Numbered from the stretch's first letter, positions 44,672-58,642 are shown. The stretch: DNA of 64,000 nt from Lethocerus indicus (GCA_019843655.1 JACDQD010000003.1:5210925-5274924); one strand, 5' to 3'. Notes: generated from the sequence alone by a model not told the origin. Translations and numbers: made by a program.

Positions 44672-47600
44672 ATGGCTCCTTATTTCTTGTTATTAATAAT
44701 AGTGACCCCAGTATTAGCCAGTAAAAGTGAAACTAATAGTATAATAAATATTGGTGCTGAAAAATTACTTTTAACTTTAGTGAGTAAATCATTCCATTGA
44801 CACATAAATTTGAGATGAGCTTTTAAATAATTTTTGTTTATTTATTAACTGACAAAAAATATTTAATTTAATATTTCAGAGAGCCCTAAATCATGATTTT
44901 TCACCTAGTGACTACACGCCAATTGTTTCACTTTTAAAATTTGTCGTTGGAAAGTATTTCAAATGTTTCCCTGCTGTTTTGTATGATGAGTTTTATTTTT
45001 CCAATGACAGATTTAAGGTAAGAACTTTGGAAAAGTTACTGCTTTTAAAAGGCTTACAAGTTTAAACTTATGTAACCAATAACAAATTTAATTGGAAAAT
45101 GCCAAATATATTTTTTCCATTAATTATGTCAGACTTTTGGGTTTCTAGAAGAGGTTAACTATTTATTGTCATCTGAATGGTGAGTTTCTACAAGAACTTT
45201 TCCATTCTTTAGCCAGTTGGAATTATTCATTGAAATTATTAAATTGAGACCACCCGATTAGGTGAAAAAAAAGCTCACATTTATATAAAAAAATAATGTT
45301 ATTTGAATGTCCCTATTTTATTATTATTTGCATACGTTTATTTTATTCATATAGTAGTAAGTAATTATTATACAACTTGGAGGTCTTGAAGTAGCTAAGA
45401 AATGCTATTTTGTTTCTCAATCAATAATTTAAAGATGACCAGTTGTAGCTTATATTTATCATTTCTGTTTTTTATTGAAAATGAAATTTCCCTTTAACAC
45501 CAGTTAGAATATGTAATATTTTCCAAGTAAACAATACTAATACCTAGGTATTAAAGTTCTGGGTTGCTGGTTTAGTAGTCATGTATGTACCGTTTTAGGC
45601 ACTAGGCTCTAATACTAAACTGAAATACATATCGAGTGTGCGGACTTAGTATCAGCGCCGTTGCCGCCAATTTTAATTCGTTTCTATGATCATTTCTCTC
45701 GGGTTCGATCCCCGAATGGAGTGATTTTTTTTCGTTTTGTAAAATCTTGACACTCCTGGACTAATGGAGTCTGGGGATGATTTATTGATTAAAACCTCTA
45801 TCAGATTATTTCCAGTAATTTCGTTTCCACCGTGGGTAAACCCGTGAGGCTGGGTCAAACGACGGTGGCGTTCGGTCGAATCGGGATCGACGTTTCGATG
45901 GTTAAACCACGGGAGAAGGAGTGCTTCGATTTCATCATTTTCACGAAGGAAGTGGAAACGGTCTCCGACATATTGACGGACGGGTTCAAGAGCCTGACGA
46001 AAGTGGTGCTGATCGTGCAGTCGTCGCGGTGGCACATTCACGAATTCTTGTCCGGACCTCAATCGAGGCTGTTTCCGAATCTGTTGGTAATACCCGACCC
46101 AATCACCTTTCGACACGGACCCGCTAACAAGGTAACTTACCCATCGGTCATAATGCCATGAAGGCTTGATTAGAAATCTGGTAGGCTTTATTAGAAAATA
46201 ATAAATAACAAATTTAACTTAACACGTTTGTGAAAACAGTGTATATCAAACCACGCATCCAAAGACAGGTTTTTTCAGCGTGGTTGTTCCTTCTGGGCAA
46301 AACCCTTCTGAGGCGAACAGTAGTCCTGAGGCGCGTACTGTTATTGCCTCAGTACTTGTGAGAAATGTTTCGATAGATTTAATCCTGTTTTGTGTGCGTT
46401 ACTCTGAACTGTGGAGAATGAGAGAGACACCGATATACGGATGTACACACACGAACTGTTTACGGACTCGATGGGCGAGAGCCGACCGAGAACAGTGACG
46501 ACGTGGAGAGGTGGCCGGCTCCTACCTCAGGTCGATCTCTTCCCAAACAAATTCAAGAAAGGCTTCAACGGTTTACAATTCGTCGTATCCGCCGCCGAAC
46601 AGCCGCCCTACGTTTTTATCAAGTGAGTAATCGATACGGGCAAATTTATTTTTGAAATTTCAAAAATTTTAGATTCTAGAACTTTTCATTTTGGGGCCCT
46701 GTTTTCAATCATATCTATCAATCGGCTGAACCGTATCTAACGCATAGGACTATTCAATTACTGCACATCTACCTTTAATTATTTGGCGAGGTCCCTAGCC
46801 CAATTTTATTCGCTACTGTACGTTTCAGAAAAGATCAAGAGTCGAGTGAAGGCTATGCAGGCTCGACTTGGGATGGGCTAGAAGTCAGACTGTTGAAAGT
46901 AATTGCGGAAAAACTCAATTTCACCATCGACATCAAAGGACCGCCGGAATCGAAGTAATAATTCGTATAATAGATTTTAATTAATATATGTTTATTTACT
47001 AGTTTGTTAAATTTAGGTAATATATTTACAAATATTTTAAACGAATTTTAACGCAAAAAAAGCTGAGAATTAAACTCAATTATATTATGACAATTTCAAA
47101 AATAAACTACAAAAGTTTCCGTAAAAGGCAGTAAATATTTTCTCCCGACCGCAATCCCTTGTTCTGTGAAACATTCCTTTGGTACGGAAAGTTAATTTTC
47201 ACTGAACATTTTCAGGAATTCGGGACCGGAGCGAGCTTTGAAGGAGTTGAGGGAGAGGCGGGCCGATATGGCCATCGGGGCCATTTATGCTACTGAAGAA
47301 AGGAATCGCCACTACCTGCTGACCGCGCCCCACTCCCAGGACTGCGCAGCATTCATATCCCTCGCTTCGATAGCACTGCCAAAGTCATTGTACACAGTAG
47401 AATTTACAATCATACTTCACCAAAGAGAATTGGCTCTATATTCCAGGATTATCGTTGTACCGAATGTTTACACCAAAACGAAAAACACAATACTTGGTGT
47501 TTCACTCGCTGACTCGGACTGACGCCAGTTTCTGTTTCGGCTTCTCGCCACCTTCAGTAGCAGTGTCAGTCACTTTGGTACAGGGGCCGCCTGTGGGGCA

Positions 47601-50600
47601 CACGGTTCGGAGACAGTGCGAGTGAAATAAATGACTGCTACTGAAGATGGCGAGCAGCCGAAACAGGTCGACCGAAAGACGAACGCGAAACCGGCCCTAT
47701 CAATTTTGCAAATGGAAGGCCCACAATTACCCAATCGATGACGCGACCTCCGTAAGAATAAACTTTTATCTTCCGACTAACTTCTTGTATTCAGTCACTG
47801 AGAACGGTCTACCGACGGACGAAAAGCGGAGTGGTGACAGCCAATCACACCTTTAATAAATGTAAAATAACTAATACTAATTTCTGTCCGGTACAGGTAC
47901 AGGGCAATAATGGGTCCGTTCCTGGTTGACGTCTGGATTGCCCTGACTTTCACCTACATACTGGCCATGTTCCCGATAGCGTTCTCCGTCTGGCACTCGA
48001 TCAGGCCCCTGCTCAGGGACCCCGTTGAACTGGAGAACATGTTCTGGTACGTGTTCGGGACTTTCACCAACTGTTTCACGTTCACGGGGGCCAACTCGTG
48101 GAGCCGCAGTCGGATGAGTGCCACCAGGATTTTCATCGGTAAACCAACCGTTTTAAGCTGCGGGCGAGCGTAAAACATACTTTTCGTCTCAGCCATAAGT
48201 TAAGCAAAAATCGTCCTCCAATCACAATAAAAATATTCATTTAACGATTCATTGTCTGCGATGTGAGAACTATATTCAATCATGAATAAAGATTATTGCG
48301 AATTATCTGCTTTTAAAAAAAGGTTCTTGCGTGGTTTAAACAAAAAATAAAATCCCAACCATCTACTCGGAATCCAAGCAGAATGAAGTTTGTCCTTGCT
48401 AACTAATTTTTATAGAAATTCCGTACATTTTTCCAATTTGTTTCGTAGCCAATCAACTTTTACTGAGCCCGAAAGCAATGGAAACTGCTTAATTTTCAGT
48501 AATAATAATACGGTTTGTACGCACTGCACGAAATGCGGAATCTATAAATATTAACGCGTCTGATGTTCGTTGATGTCTGTCAGGATTTTACTGGGTGTTC
48601 ACTATCATTATAACGGCAGCCTACACTGGCTCAATCATCGCATTCATCACTCTTCCGGTTTTTCCGAACGTGATCGATACTTCTAGGCAGCTCCTCAATG
48701 AGAAATATCAAGTCATCACTCTGGGTAAAGCAAATAAAATTATAATTCATCTTTCGATAATGTAATTTATTTCAATCCGATCAATAAATTATGACAACTT
48801 TGTTATTTATAAAATTCTAAGTAACAATAAAATATTCTTCCCTTCAGAAAGGTAAATATTGCAATAATTAATAAGACGCATTACCTCGTATAAAATTAAA
48901 CTATATAAATAAACATTATTCGGAAGACAAATAATAGATAATTTGTTGGTTTTGAAAAACCTTAGCAAATTAGCATTGGACACAACGATCACTATGTAAT
49001 TTAAATATTTAATCAACATAATACCATTATAGTGTCATGTATAGTTTAATTCATTGCTTATAACTTTGTATGGAGACAATGGCGGTTGGAAGGAACTGAT
49101 GAACGAGTCCGAGGATCCAGTGGCAAAGCAACTTTACAGAGGCGTCAGTTATGTTGACGATATCGGAGCAGGTTTAAATGACGTAAAACATAGTCTGCGA
49201 TCTGTACGAAAATCCACTTATTTGGGATCGAGGGACCATCTGGAGTATATAGCGAGGACTAATTTCACGTCAAGGTGAGCATTAGTCTAAAAAGAGAGAC
49301 TTTTACTTGATCAAAATAAAGGGTATACTGGGATACTGAGTTCAAAATTTGTTTATTACATCACCGAGGCTTGGATAAATTTGTTAGCAGCTTTTCAATC
49401 AATTTTACCGATGTCGGTATCGTTCTAACGCTGCTGACCATGTCTAAATTAATGCAGTCACATCCATCACAGAAACTCGTCAAATACATTTCAGGATAAC
49501 GGCGCTGATACTAGACCCGCATAGTCAATATGTATTTCAGTTTAGCATTAGAGCCTAGTAATAAGAGAAGTACATTTCAAAGGACATAATTTGTTACAAA
49601 AATTATAGTTTTAATCTAACAAATTCTCACGATTCTTTTCGGTTTTCAACCCGCGCAGATTGCATAGGTCAATAACATACATTCCATTGTAATTTATTAC
49701 AATAAAATAATAAAATATTCTCTAAGCAATAAAATTTCTCTACTCATCAAAGGGCCAAAATGAAACATGCACAGTAAAAAATGTGAAATACTCCGCATTA
49801 GATTACATTATTTAACTTAAATTAATCCATTCGTCGCATTAAAAGGGGGGGGGTGTCTCAATTGGAAGAGTTAATAATTTTCTGCACTGCTTAGATTAGT
49901 TAAGTGGCTAACATTCTGGTTTTGGAACAAACAGTGTGAACTCCTCTTCATCCTAACATATAAGAATACAAATAAGGAAAGCATGGAGGCAAAATGTACA
50001 TGATGGGAGTAAATGTATCTGTATTATGTAAATTAGCTTATTATATTAGCTGTTGCAAGATATATTTTTTTTTTCAGTTCAACAAACAAACGGTCCCTGT
50101 TCCATTTGAGTAAGGAATGTTTTGTACCACTTATGGTGTGTATTACATTGCCAGCCAATACACTATATCAAGAAGAAATAAATTACGCCTTGATAAGAAC
50201 TGTACAAACAGGATTTATGAACAAAATAATAAGAGATGTCCAATGGAATGTGTATAGAACAAGTACAGGAAAATTACTTCAAGTAAGATTAAGTTGATAT
50301 TATTTTATTTGATAAACACAAAAATGATAACAATACAGAAACAAGTCCAAGTATTTGTCATAGGGAATTTTTTTAGTGTACCTTTCAATGACAACCACAA
50401 GATGAGGTTTTATATTTTTTTAATTAGTTGTGTACATACATATAAAAACTTTATTTTTATATTATGCAACATGATTTACTTATTTCTAACACCAGTGAAT
50501 AGCCCCAATTGGTAATTTGGCCTATGTTTTTTGAAGCTTAACCATTTTATATATTGAACTTTACTTACAATTAATTAAATATGGCATGATGATGGCAGTG

Positions 50601-51659
50601 GTTCATTTTGATTGTTCCGAGTACAATGTACTTAGAGATTAAAGGCAACAAATATCACATTGTCATTCACATTATGCATTCTCTGATTTGTATTCACTTA
50701 TTAAAAAATTGCCTAATTTTTTGTATATTTATTCTCTAAATATCATCATTTTTACGAACATATATATTAGGTTAATAATTATTTAATTTTTTAAAATAAT
50801 ATTATTTCAGTCTCGAATAGAACATTTTTGGCTACGATTTGTTTGCTATCCTACCACCTTGAAAATTTACAAACATCTATAATATGTACGCTTACTAATT
50901 GTACCTTCCTATTACCAATCCCAAAATGTTGGGAACCTCTTCAGCATTTTATTTCTTATACAAACCCATATAACTATTTAAGTTTGGTAACAAGGAGAAG
51001 AGTGAGTTAGTCAATCCCTTCTATTATATATTAGAACATGTACATACATCTACCTGCTTAAATGACATAATAAAATTAAACCAAGATTTCTTTCTAGCCT
51101 TTTGCATAGTATGCAAAGCCTTTGTATGTTGGTTAATTTGATATCAAATGAAAATGTTTAACAGCAATCAGGAGTCCCATTGCACATAACAACAGAAGAC
51201 AGGCAGCTGACCTTGGATGACATGCAGGGAACATTCCTCCTCCTAGGGGCTGGCTTCGCCATAGCATTTGCAGCCCTCTTTCTTGAAATATTCCACTGGG
51301 TCTATGTACAAATCAAAAGGCATCAACCGCCCGAACCAACACTCTGGGAAAGGATCTGTGATTATTGTAGAGCGTACTCAAGAAGGGTGTACTCTCTACT
51401 GCTCTCCCCCTCCAATTCTTATCTGACGGCGGAGAAATTACACTATTTGAAAATAATACAGGACCAACAACATACGGTCTGGAAACATGACGAGTTGTTG
51501 GCCTATTTTGGAAGCATTGTTGATGCGCCATTCGGGAGTCCAGAAGGGCATTCCTATTTGGAACAGAACATTGTACAAAACATATCAATTCAATCTGCAA
51601 AATCAATGGTAATGTCAACTGAATCTATAAAGGTCCAGAAACGTTCAAAATCAATATGA
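44672..51659 (+). CDS. Ir21a: Ionotropic receptor, IR21a-like
   Basis: A variant ionotropic glutamate receptor; IR21a acts with IR25a and IR93a in insect cool/thermosensory neurons. Eleven exons: 44672-44779, 44880-45017, 45805-46131, 46417-46622, 46829-46954, 47216-47383, 47897-48138, 48584-48724, 49076-49274, 50078-50282, 51165-51659; phases agree, 784 aa. A signal peptide (PYFLLLIIVTPVLAS) is followed by an N-terminal domain. S1 of the ligand-binding domain (QFVVSAAEQPPYVF, GLEVRLLKVIAEKLNFTIDI) precedes helix M1 (DVWIALTFTYILAMFPIAF), the pore region, M2/M3 (GFYWVFTIIITAAYTGSIIAF), S2 (DNGGWKELM; HLSKECFVPLMV) and the last helix (GTFLLLGAGFAIAFAALFLE). A tail of about 110 residues follows. 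Starts of exons 4 and 9 rest on weak acceptors. The receptor call is firm; the IR21a clade is from remembered similarity, with IR93a or IR40a as alternatives. Confidence 0.8.
45601..45662 (+). repeat. Interspersed repeat, copy A
   Basis: About 62 bases that match a second, inverted copy at 49499-49560 at roughly 85-90% identity (shared ACTAGGCTCTAAT, CTAAACTGAAATACATAT, TAGTATCAGCGCCGTT). In an intron of the IR gene. Followed at 45705-45722 by a tRNA T-arm-like hairpin (TCGGG-TTCGATC-CCCGA), so a tRNA-related SINE is possible. Confidence 0.75.
47532..47666. mobile_element. Inverted repeat with hammerhead-like core (Penelope-type remnant)
   Basis: Arms 47532-47564 and 47634-47666 are inverted copies with 31 of 33 positions matching, separated by 69 bases. 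The right arm reads CTGAAGA, then TGGCGAGCAGCC (a GGC/GCC stem), then GAAAC: the two conserved boxes and stem II of a hammerhead ribozyme, as known from Penelope-like retroelements. The left arm, read on the minus strand, has CTGAAGG instead of CTGAAGA. The same core occurs at 60629-60794. No reverse-transcriptase frame is present. Confidence 0.55.
49499..49560 (-). repeat. Interspersed repeat, copy B (inverted)
   Basis: Inverted partner of the 45601-45662 copy, in a later intron of the same gene. The match ends at GCGCCGTT on one side and before TAATA on the other; no target-site duplication was recognised. Confidence 0.75.
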
Positions 51660-52304
51660 CATACTGTTATTGTCTAAAACATGTAACAGTTAACTGTCCT
51701 TTTGTTATATGGAGGTACAACAAACTATGTGTTCAACATAAAACACATTCATCTGTAAAAATATGAAATACAAAAAACTAATACCTAATGCTAACTTAAG
51801 AGTAACATATTGTAATGTATATCCATTTCCACATTTTTAAATAACTGTATTAGTACTAATTACAGTGGCATAATCGCATATGTATTTTTTTAAATATATA
51901 ATTATTTCAAGTCTGAAATGTAGAATTGTAATTACTGAAATCATTTATATAATCTGATCAATAAAATATTAAATTTTATTGATAAAAAATGCATGAAATT
52001 ATATTTTAGATAACCTTTATTGAGACAACTACCTATATTAACAAATTCCCTAAATTATAAAATGTATGCACAATGTATAATTTTTAGTTCCAGCAATATA
52101 ATATACAAGAGAGGTTAAATGCAAAATTTATTATTTACATATCGTGAAAATGTTATGTGATATGTTTGCAATCGACAAATATTCATTATTTCATATAATA
52201 TTGATAAACAAACATTAGAATACACTGAATCTTATTTAATAGGTTACTAATAAAATAAATTGGACAATGAACCTATAAAATTTGTATTATGCTATGCATT
52301 TTGC
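51660..52304. other. Tail-to-tail intergenic region IR/COG3
   Basis: Holds both 3'UTRs. AATAAA at 51960-51965 (+) may end the receptor transcript; TTTATT at 52127-52132 (AATAAA on the minus strand) may end COG3. No other feature seen. Confidence 0.55.
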
Positions 52305-55300
52305 CTATTGTGTGGGCTGAACAGCACTGCTTGAAGTCAGGGAAGCAGAAGACAATAGTATTGAAGCTTGTTCTGGGGTTGGACAACCTATTTGAGATTG
52401 TTCTTCTTGATTGTACCCACCGACTACTATTAATTGCTGAAGTCTTGAAAAACATCCCACAACATTGTTCTGAAACAAACACTCCCATTTAGTTAATTTT
52501 TATTTTAAAATGAAATCAAGTTTTAATAATTCCAAATTGTACAAATGCATTTATTTTATCAAAATAAATGACCTTATCAACATTATTAAGAAAAAATGGT
52601 TCTACTTTCTCTTATATGTGCCTATAAAGAAATTATGATGTTAAAATACGTTTTTATTTAACATTTTGTTCCCCAAATAAATTCCTTTGGATCTATAAAA
52701 TTTAAAAATGTTAATATATAATTAATTTCAAAATATAAATTTTAATCATGTAAATTTCCTTACAGCATGAATATGAGAGAAAATAGAACAATTTTCTTTG
52801 GTTAAATTCAAAACATGAAGTATTTCTCCAAAAACTGATATTAAATGTATAAATAAACTCATATAGAACTTGTTAATGAACAATAATTAAAAATCTGTTT
52901 AAAAATCACCTTAATAGGTCGGTACAAAATGAATTCAGTGTCCCTATTGGCAAGATATAACTGCATTGTAGTTTGAAGTCCAGGTAAGTTTGATTTAATT
53001 CTCTTTGTCGCCATCTGAACTATGTCACTTAGAGCATTGCTCTTAGCCCACGCCTGTTCTTTGAGACTTTCTTTAGGCACCCAATTTTCGGCCTGAAAAG
53101 ATTTTTAATTGGTTAAAAATAGATGCTCCTCATAGTTTTAGCATGCATACAATAATAAGAAAAAAAATATGATAGTTACCCAGATAGGTTTGTTTACAGG
53201 TACTTAATTCTTCATAAATTACACGAACATAATATTCTTTATTAATTATACCTTCTCTAAGACAGTAGTAAATGATCCCATGAGGTGTTCAGTAGCGTGC
53301 TGAATGAAAGCTTCACAAGATGCTTTCAAATTTCTATCAACATCTTTCCTTGAGTCAAGCCACTGTTCTCGAACTTCAGGAGAACCCTCCAACAGAAATT
53401 CTAAGAGCGCATTGTTGGAACTCAGTGAGAATAATCTTGACTTTTTGTTGAGCAGTTGAAATGCTAAACAAAATTAAAATTTTAATAACATTTAAAATGT
53501 CATTACTTTAAGAAAATAATAACTTCCGGTAACATCTATAATTATTACCTGCAGACTTCATTTTACTGAAATCTAAAGACATTTCTTTGATGGTAAAATC
53601 TACTTGAAATGGAGCAATTTGTTCTCTCAGTATCAAAAGATGTTTTATTTGAAACATTTCACCATCTAAAGCAGTCTAAAACAGATGTACAATACTGATC
53701 AAACATTGATTTACAAGAAAATAATTATAACAAGCTGTTATTATTCCATGAAAATCAACTAACAATTTGAAAATGTTTATTAATTACAAAAACTTTCATG
53801 CTTGATTAAGACTCAAATACACACTTTGTTAGCAGATATCTGCTGTGCTGCATGCTGTATACTCTGCATGCACAATGTTAATGCTTCTTGTGAAATGCCT
53901 TGAAATATTGCCCTTTCAACACACCTATACATTCTTGAAAGGCATATCAATGTTCTTCTGACGGGAGGATACCACATTCCGTGAAGATCGGCTGGAGAAC
54001 CTACGCAGTTTAATCATTCTAGCAAACTGAAGTCATTCAATATATGACTAAACCTTAAACAAGTGTTTCATTATCATCCTTTACAGTTTGAGAAATAAAA
54101 ATATTATGTGAAAAGAAACTTGCCAACAGAAACATAATAAGGTGAATTATTTATTTTAGCAACTTCTTGAGAAGTCACGGAACCTACAGAGACTAGAGAT
54201 GATCTTGACTCTGATCTGGTTAAAGCAGCTCTCTCCTGTTCATGCAACGACTGTGCAATACTCTGTAAAGTTAAATGATTAAAATCAACAAAATGTAGTA
54301 TACAAATAATAATTATATAAATACGTTTTATTGCATGGAGCATTCATAAGTTGTATAAAGTTGTTCTTGTGTATATTTACATCTGCATTTAATAGGTTTC
54401 TTCTACTATCTAAAATCCGTATTATACTAACTCTACCTGCATCATATGCAGTTTTTCGGGATATGCCAAATCACCAGGTGAAGGTTTATACTGCGCTATA
54501 TCTGTTTTAAGGTACATATAAGCTCTAAATACAAGTCTTTCTTGAACATCTTGCAACAGCTGTTCCGCTATGGCACCAAAAGCACATAATGCTTCACCTA
54601 TTAAACAAGAATACTTGATTAAAATGTGATCCATACACTTTTCATTAATCTCAGAAATAATTTCACTATTAGTACTGATTTATTTTTTCCAGATTGAAAA
54701 CTGCAGAAATTCAATGCTGCAAATGCAAGTAATTGTACACATTGAAAATGTGCAAGTCTGATCCAATAAAAAACAAGCAATAAAGTTAAAATAAAGTAGA
54801 TCTTACGATTGTTGTTAACATGTTCCTGTAGCATCTCAAGGCGAAGGATGGAACAAAGTTCTGCTAATGATTCCAAATGTTTCATATGTATAACCATAGG
54901 TCTTGTTGTATCATACAGACAAGTACATAGTGATTCTAGATACTTGCTGTGAAAAATTAACAAAATAGTATAATGAATTACTTAAGATAGGATGATAATA
55001 TATTCATATTATAAAAAGGATTCTGGAATTATTCAAAGAAAAACCATATAAGTTATGGTTAAATTTTGGTCTTTAAATGAATGATCCCTTAATACAACAA
55101 TTATATTTGCTTACTATAGTCAACTAAACTATTTAAAAATTATATTAAAGTGATTAGTATGTCATATTAGTATAATGATGAAATTCATTCCAGCAGATAA
55201 CATTAATATATTTTCATCATTTTATAATAATATATGATACATAATAAAGAAAACTTACTTAAATATTTCAGTCTGTTTTGTAAAAAACTGGTGATAAAGC

Positions 55301-55573
55301 CTGTGTTCATCCTGAGACACATGTATAAGGAATGCACAAGCTGAACGCATCAAGGCACAATGGTCACTCCCTCCTTTAACCACTAGTTCAGCCATTGTTT
55401 TCTGTACACTTGGGCCTATTAAAGCATCTCTAACATTCACATACCACTGTTGGCATTCGACCAAAGCAACCTCAAACCTGAAAAGGTATTCAAAACTTAA
55501 TTATTATTTAAAATAAAGAACGTAACTTGGATTTAATGTATTACAGAGTGAGTGGGTGTGAATTGAATTTAGG

Positions 55574-55644
<71 letters not shown>

Positions 55645-58642
55645 GTTGAGCATTAATATGATGTTTTAATCCTCAGTTCATACAAAATGAATCTATCCTA
55701 ACCATTTAAGAACCACTATGTTATTAACCACATTCTTTTCCTTAATATGGTAAGAAATATTTTATGAATGACCAAACTGATAATTTTCTTGTTTACCAGC
55801 AGGAATTTTCATTATTTCTCAATTCTGAAAAATATTGTAAGCCAGAAATATTATGAATCTTATAGACAGGGAAGTTTTATTTTGATGATAATATATTTTA
55901 TAACTTATAACTATATTTTCAATGTAGTTGAACAGTTTAAATGTATAACATAGATCAAACACATTAAACATTAATATTTATGGGGATATTGAACTCATTA
56001 AAATACCTACTCATTAGAAACGGAAGTTCTGGTTTCAATCAATGAAATAAGAGGTTTAATGTTGTGGGCAGCAGCCTGAAACCTAGCATAGTGGCTGGCT
56101 GAAGTTGCAGATGCTTGGTTTGATGCATTTGACAGTCCAGAAGTTACATGGTAAGTAATCAAGCTCAAGAGCCTTCTTAAGCAGGCCTGATACCTAGTCA
56201 CATAACTCCAACTCTCCTTAAATTCAGTCTGAAAAATTGCGATTATTATGGTTTCAGAATAAATATGGTTTTAAATTCTTCTTTTAATCACTCTATACTG
56301 CCATAATGTATGGATACTAAATGGGAGGTTTTCTTTCAGAATATCATGAGATTATTCAAAATTAAATAACCTTTACCCTTCCACAGTTTCATAATGGCAT
56401 ACGAACATCAATCAGTACTGACTTTGCAGAAGTATATAATATTTATAGAGTATATTTTTTATATAGTGGCAATTCCAATTAACTTACATGCAATGTATGA
56501 TACTTTATGTGGTCATTTAATTGGTCTAAAACTGACTCTAAATTCGAACTATGTACTGACAGAGTAGAGGTGTCCAATGCTTGTGTTATTCTGTCAAGTG
56601 ACTTGAAGTGATTTAACCTTTCAGAAATTTCATCCCTTATATTTGTTAGACTTGACTGAAAGTAATAAAAAACAGATATGCAATATTTATGAAACACAAA
56701 GTAATCAATAATTATTTGTTATAAATATTCACTAAATTTTTATTCTAATTTGTAAAATAAAAGAATAAATATTATTTCTCCTTGAGATATAAAACTATTA
56801 CCAAATGTACAACATAATTTCAGAATGATACATACAAATATATTACTTTATCTGAAATTTGTTATAACATCATTAATTTTTATTAATACTAAATTGTTGT
56901 GTATCTGAACATACAGACAAGCTTATTGAGATATATAACTTCAAAATTGTTCACCTGATCTGCAAGTAGTTTTTCACTAACAACATGAAGAGAATTAGTT
57001 TTATGAGAAACTCTCTGGTATTCTTGGCTAAGCTCTCGCAGTATCAACAAAGATTTTTCAACCTTTAAAAGGAAAAAGTGAAATTATAATTACAGTAAAC
57101 TCAAATGTATTCAATGTAAATAAAACAATAAATACAACCTGAACCAGTAGTTCACTACATTCTTCTTTCTGCTTAACTAAGTAATCCATGTAGTTATTAT
57201 ATTCTTTGTCTTCCCTATTGAGCCATTCATCTTCCTTATTGGCATACCACGATAAGAACTATAATCCATTAAAAGAACATAAGTATTCTTGATTATTATA
57301 CTACAAGAATTATTTACAACAATTCATTCAATATAAACATTACAGCAGCTTAAATTTAATAGCAAACCAAACTTTATTTCAGTGGGAAATAATTTTTATA
57401 ATGCAAATCCAAACAAGTTCGAAAAATTAACTCTCGTATGTGTACATGTAAACTGTTACTAAATTGAAAAATTACAAGATATTGACAACATTAAAATACA
57501 TATTATAAAAGATGTAAGACGTAGAAAAAATTTACAGTTGACTTTTTTTAAGCAGTTGTACATTTTATTTGTTATATTAATTAAACTAGTTTATAATTTA
57601 AATACCAACATCTTTGGTTGTTTCAATTCGATTTGGAATGTTGCCATCTTCTTTATTGAATTCTTGTTCTGGACCATTTTCATCTTTCCTCTCTCTTAAT
57701 TCCAACTAGAAATTGATATTTTTTAAAATTAATAGCTACAGAATAATTAAAATGTTTTATACTTTATTAAACACTTGTATTAATTAGACTATCACTGAGT
57801 GATTATAAATATTTCGAGAGAATAACAAGACAGGGGCTATGTCTTCAGATCATGAGAAAAACATTACAAGTTAAAGAGGCCAGTAGAAACATGGAGATGA
57901 GGAAATCATAATTGCTTAGCTGGAAAATGGGAATTAAAAAGAACATAGCACTAGCCTGACTATATTATTGAAACTTTTAAATTCTCAGTACACCAAAATG
58001 TTCATTAGAGAACTTATGTGATGATAAGAACTAGCTGGTGATACGAACTATCACAAAATGTTAGATTACAGATGGTGAAAAATTATGGAACATCAATGTT
58101 GTCTTATTGTCTTGCTGTGAACAATATAGCCTATAAATAAGTGAAAGTACCACATTTATTTAGTGAATTTGTCAACAAAATAATGATAATGTTTTAAGCT
58201 ATTATTGCCTAAAACCAGTACAAACATTTTACTTAATGTAGAAATGCCAATGAAGAATGCTGAATGAATAAACTGATTCAGTATTCATTGAAGAATTCAG
58301 CTTCAAATATGCTTTAATGTTCAAGATATTATCATAAATAAGTCATGGCTACTATGCAAATAAATATGCATTAAAAATCATACTAGAAACACATAGTCAT
58401 GTCACAGGAACATTTCAAATCAACAATTACTGCTTTAATATTCTGCAGTTGGTGCTAAGTAATAGATTTTGTTCACTTACCTTAGAAAATGGACCGATTT
58501 CCTTAATTTCTTGGCATAGATCCAACACTATATTTCTCTGTAAAGTGCTTAAAGGTGCCAAAGGATCGTTAGGTCTATCCCAATCATCATAAATTGAATT
58601 GTTGTTGAAAATAGAAGTATTTACATTACCGATGTCAGACAT
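52305..58642 (-). CDS. COG3: Conserved oligomeric Golgi complex subunit 3
   Basis: Lobe A subunit of the COG tethering complex for retrograde vesicles within the Golgi. Fifteen exons: 58481-58642, 57610-57705, 57139-57258, 56955-57062, 56488-56655, 56011-56228, 55259-55477, 54807-54946, 54437-54597, 54124-54262, 53825-54000, 53549-53675, 53252-53463, 52910-53092, 52305-52469 (stop 52305-52307). Phases agree: 797 aa against 828 in human. Family blocks: [17 protein letters not shown] near the N-terminus, coiled-coil exons 2-5, [78 protein letters not shown] [14 protein letters not shown], and [14 protein letters not shown]. The intron after exon 10 (54124) has a GC donor. A decayed copy of exon 1 lies at about 59258-59400. 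Confidence 0.95.
55580..55641. repeat. (TA)n microsatellite
   Basis: About 62 bases of TA repeats in a COG3 intron. Confidence 0.95.

Noticed and set aside
45700..45730. tRNA gene
   Set aside because: Only a T-arm with TTCGATC fits; no matching acceptor stem, D arm or anticodon arm upstream. Better read as a tRNA-derived repeat fragment.
49845..49960. tRNA-derived SINE
   Set aside because: TAGTTAAGTGG resembles an A box but no convincing B box or second copy was found.
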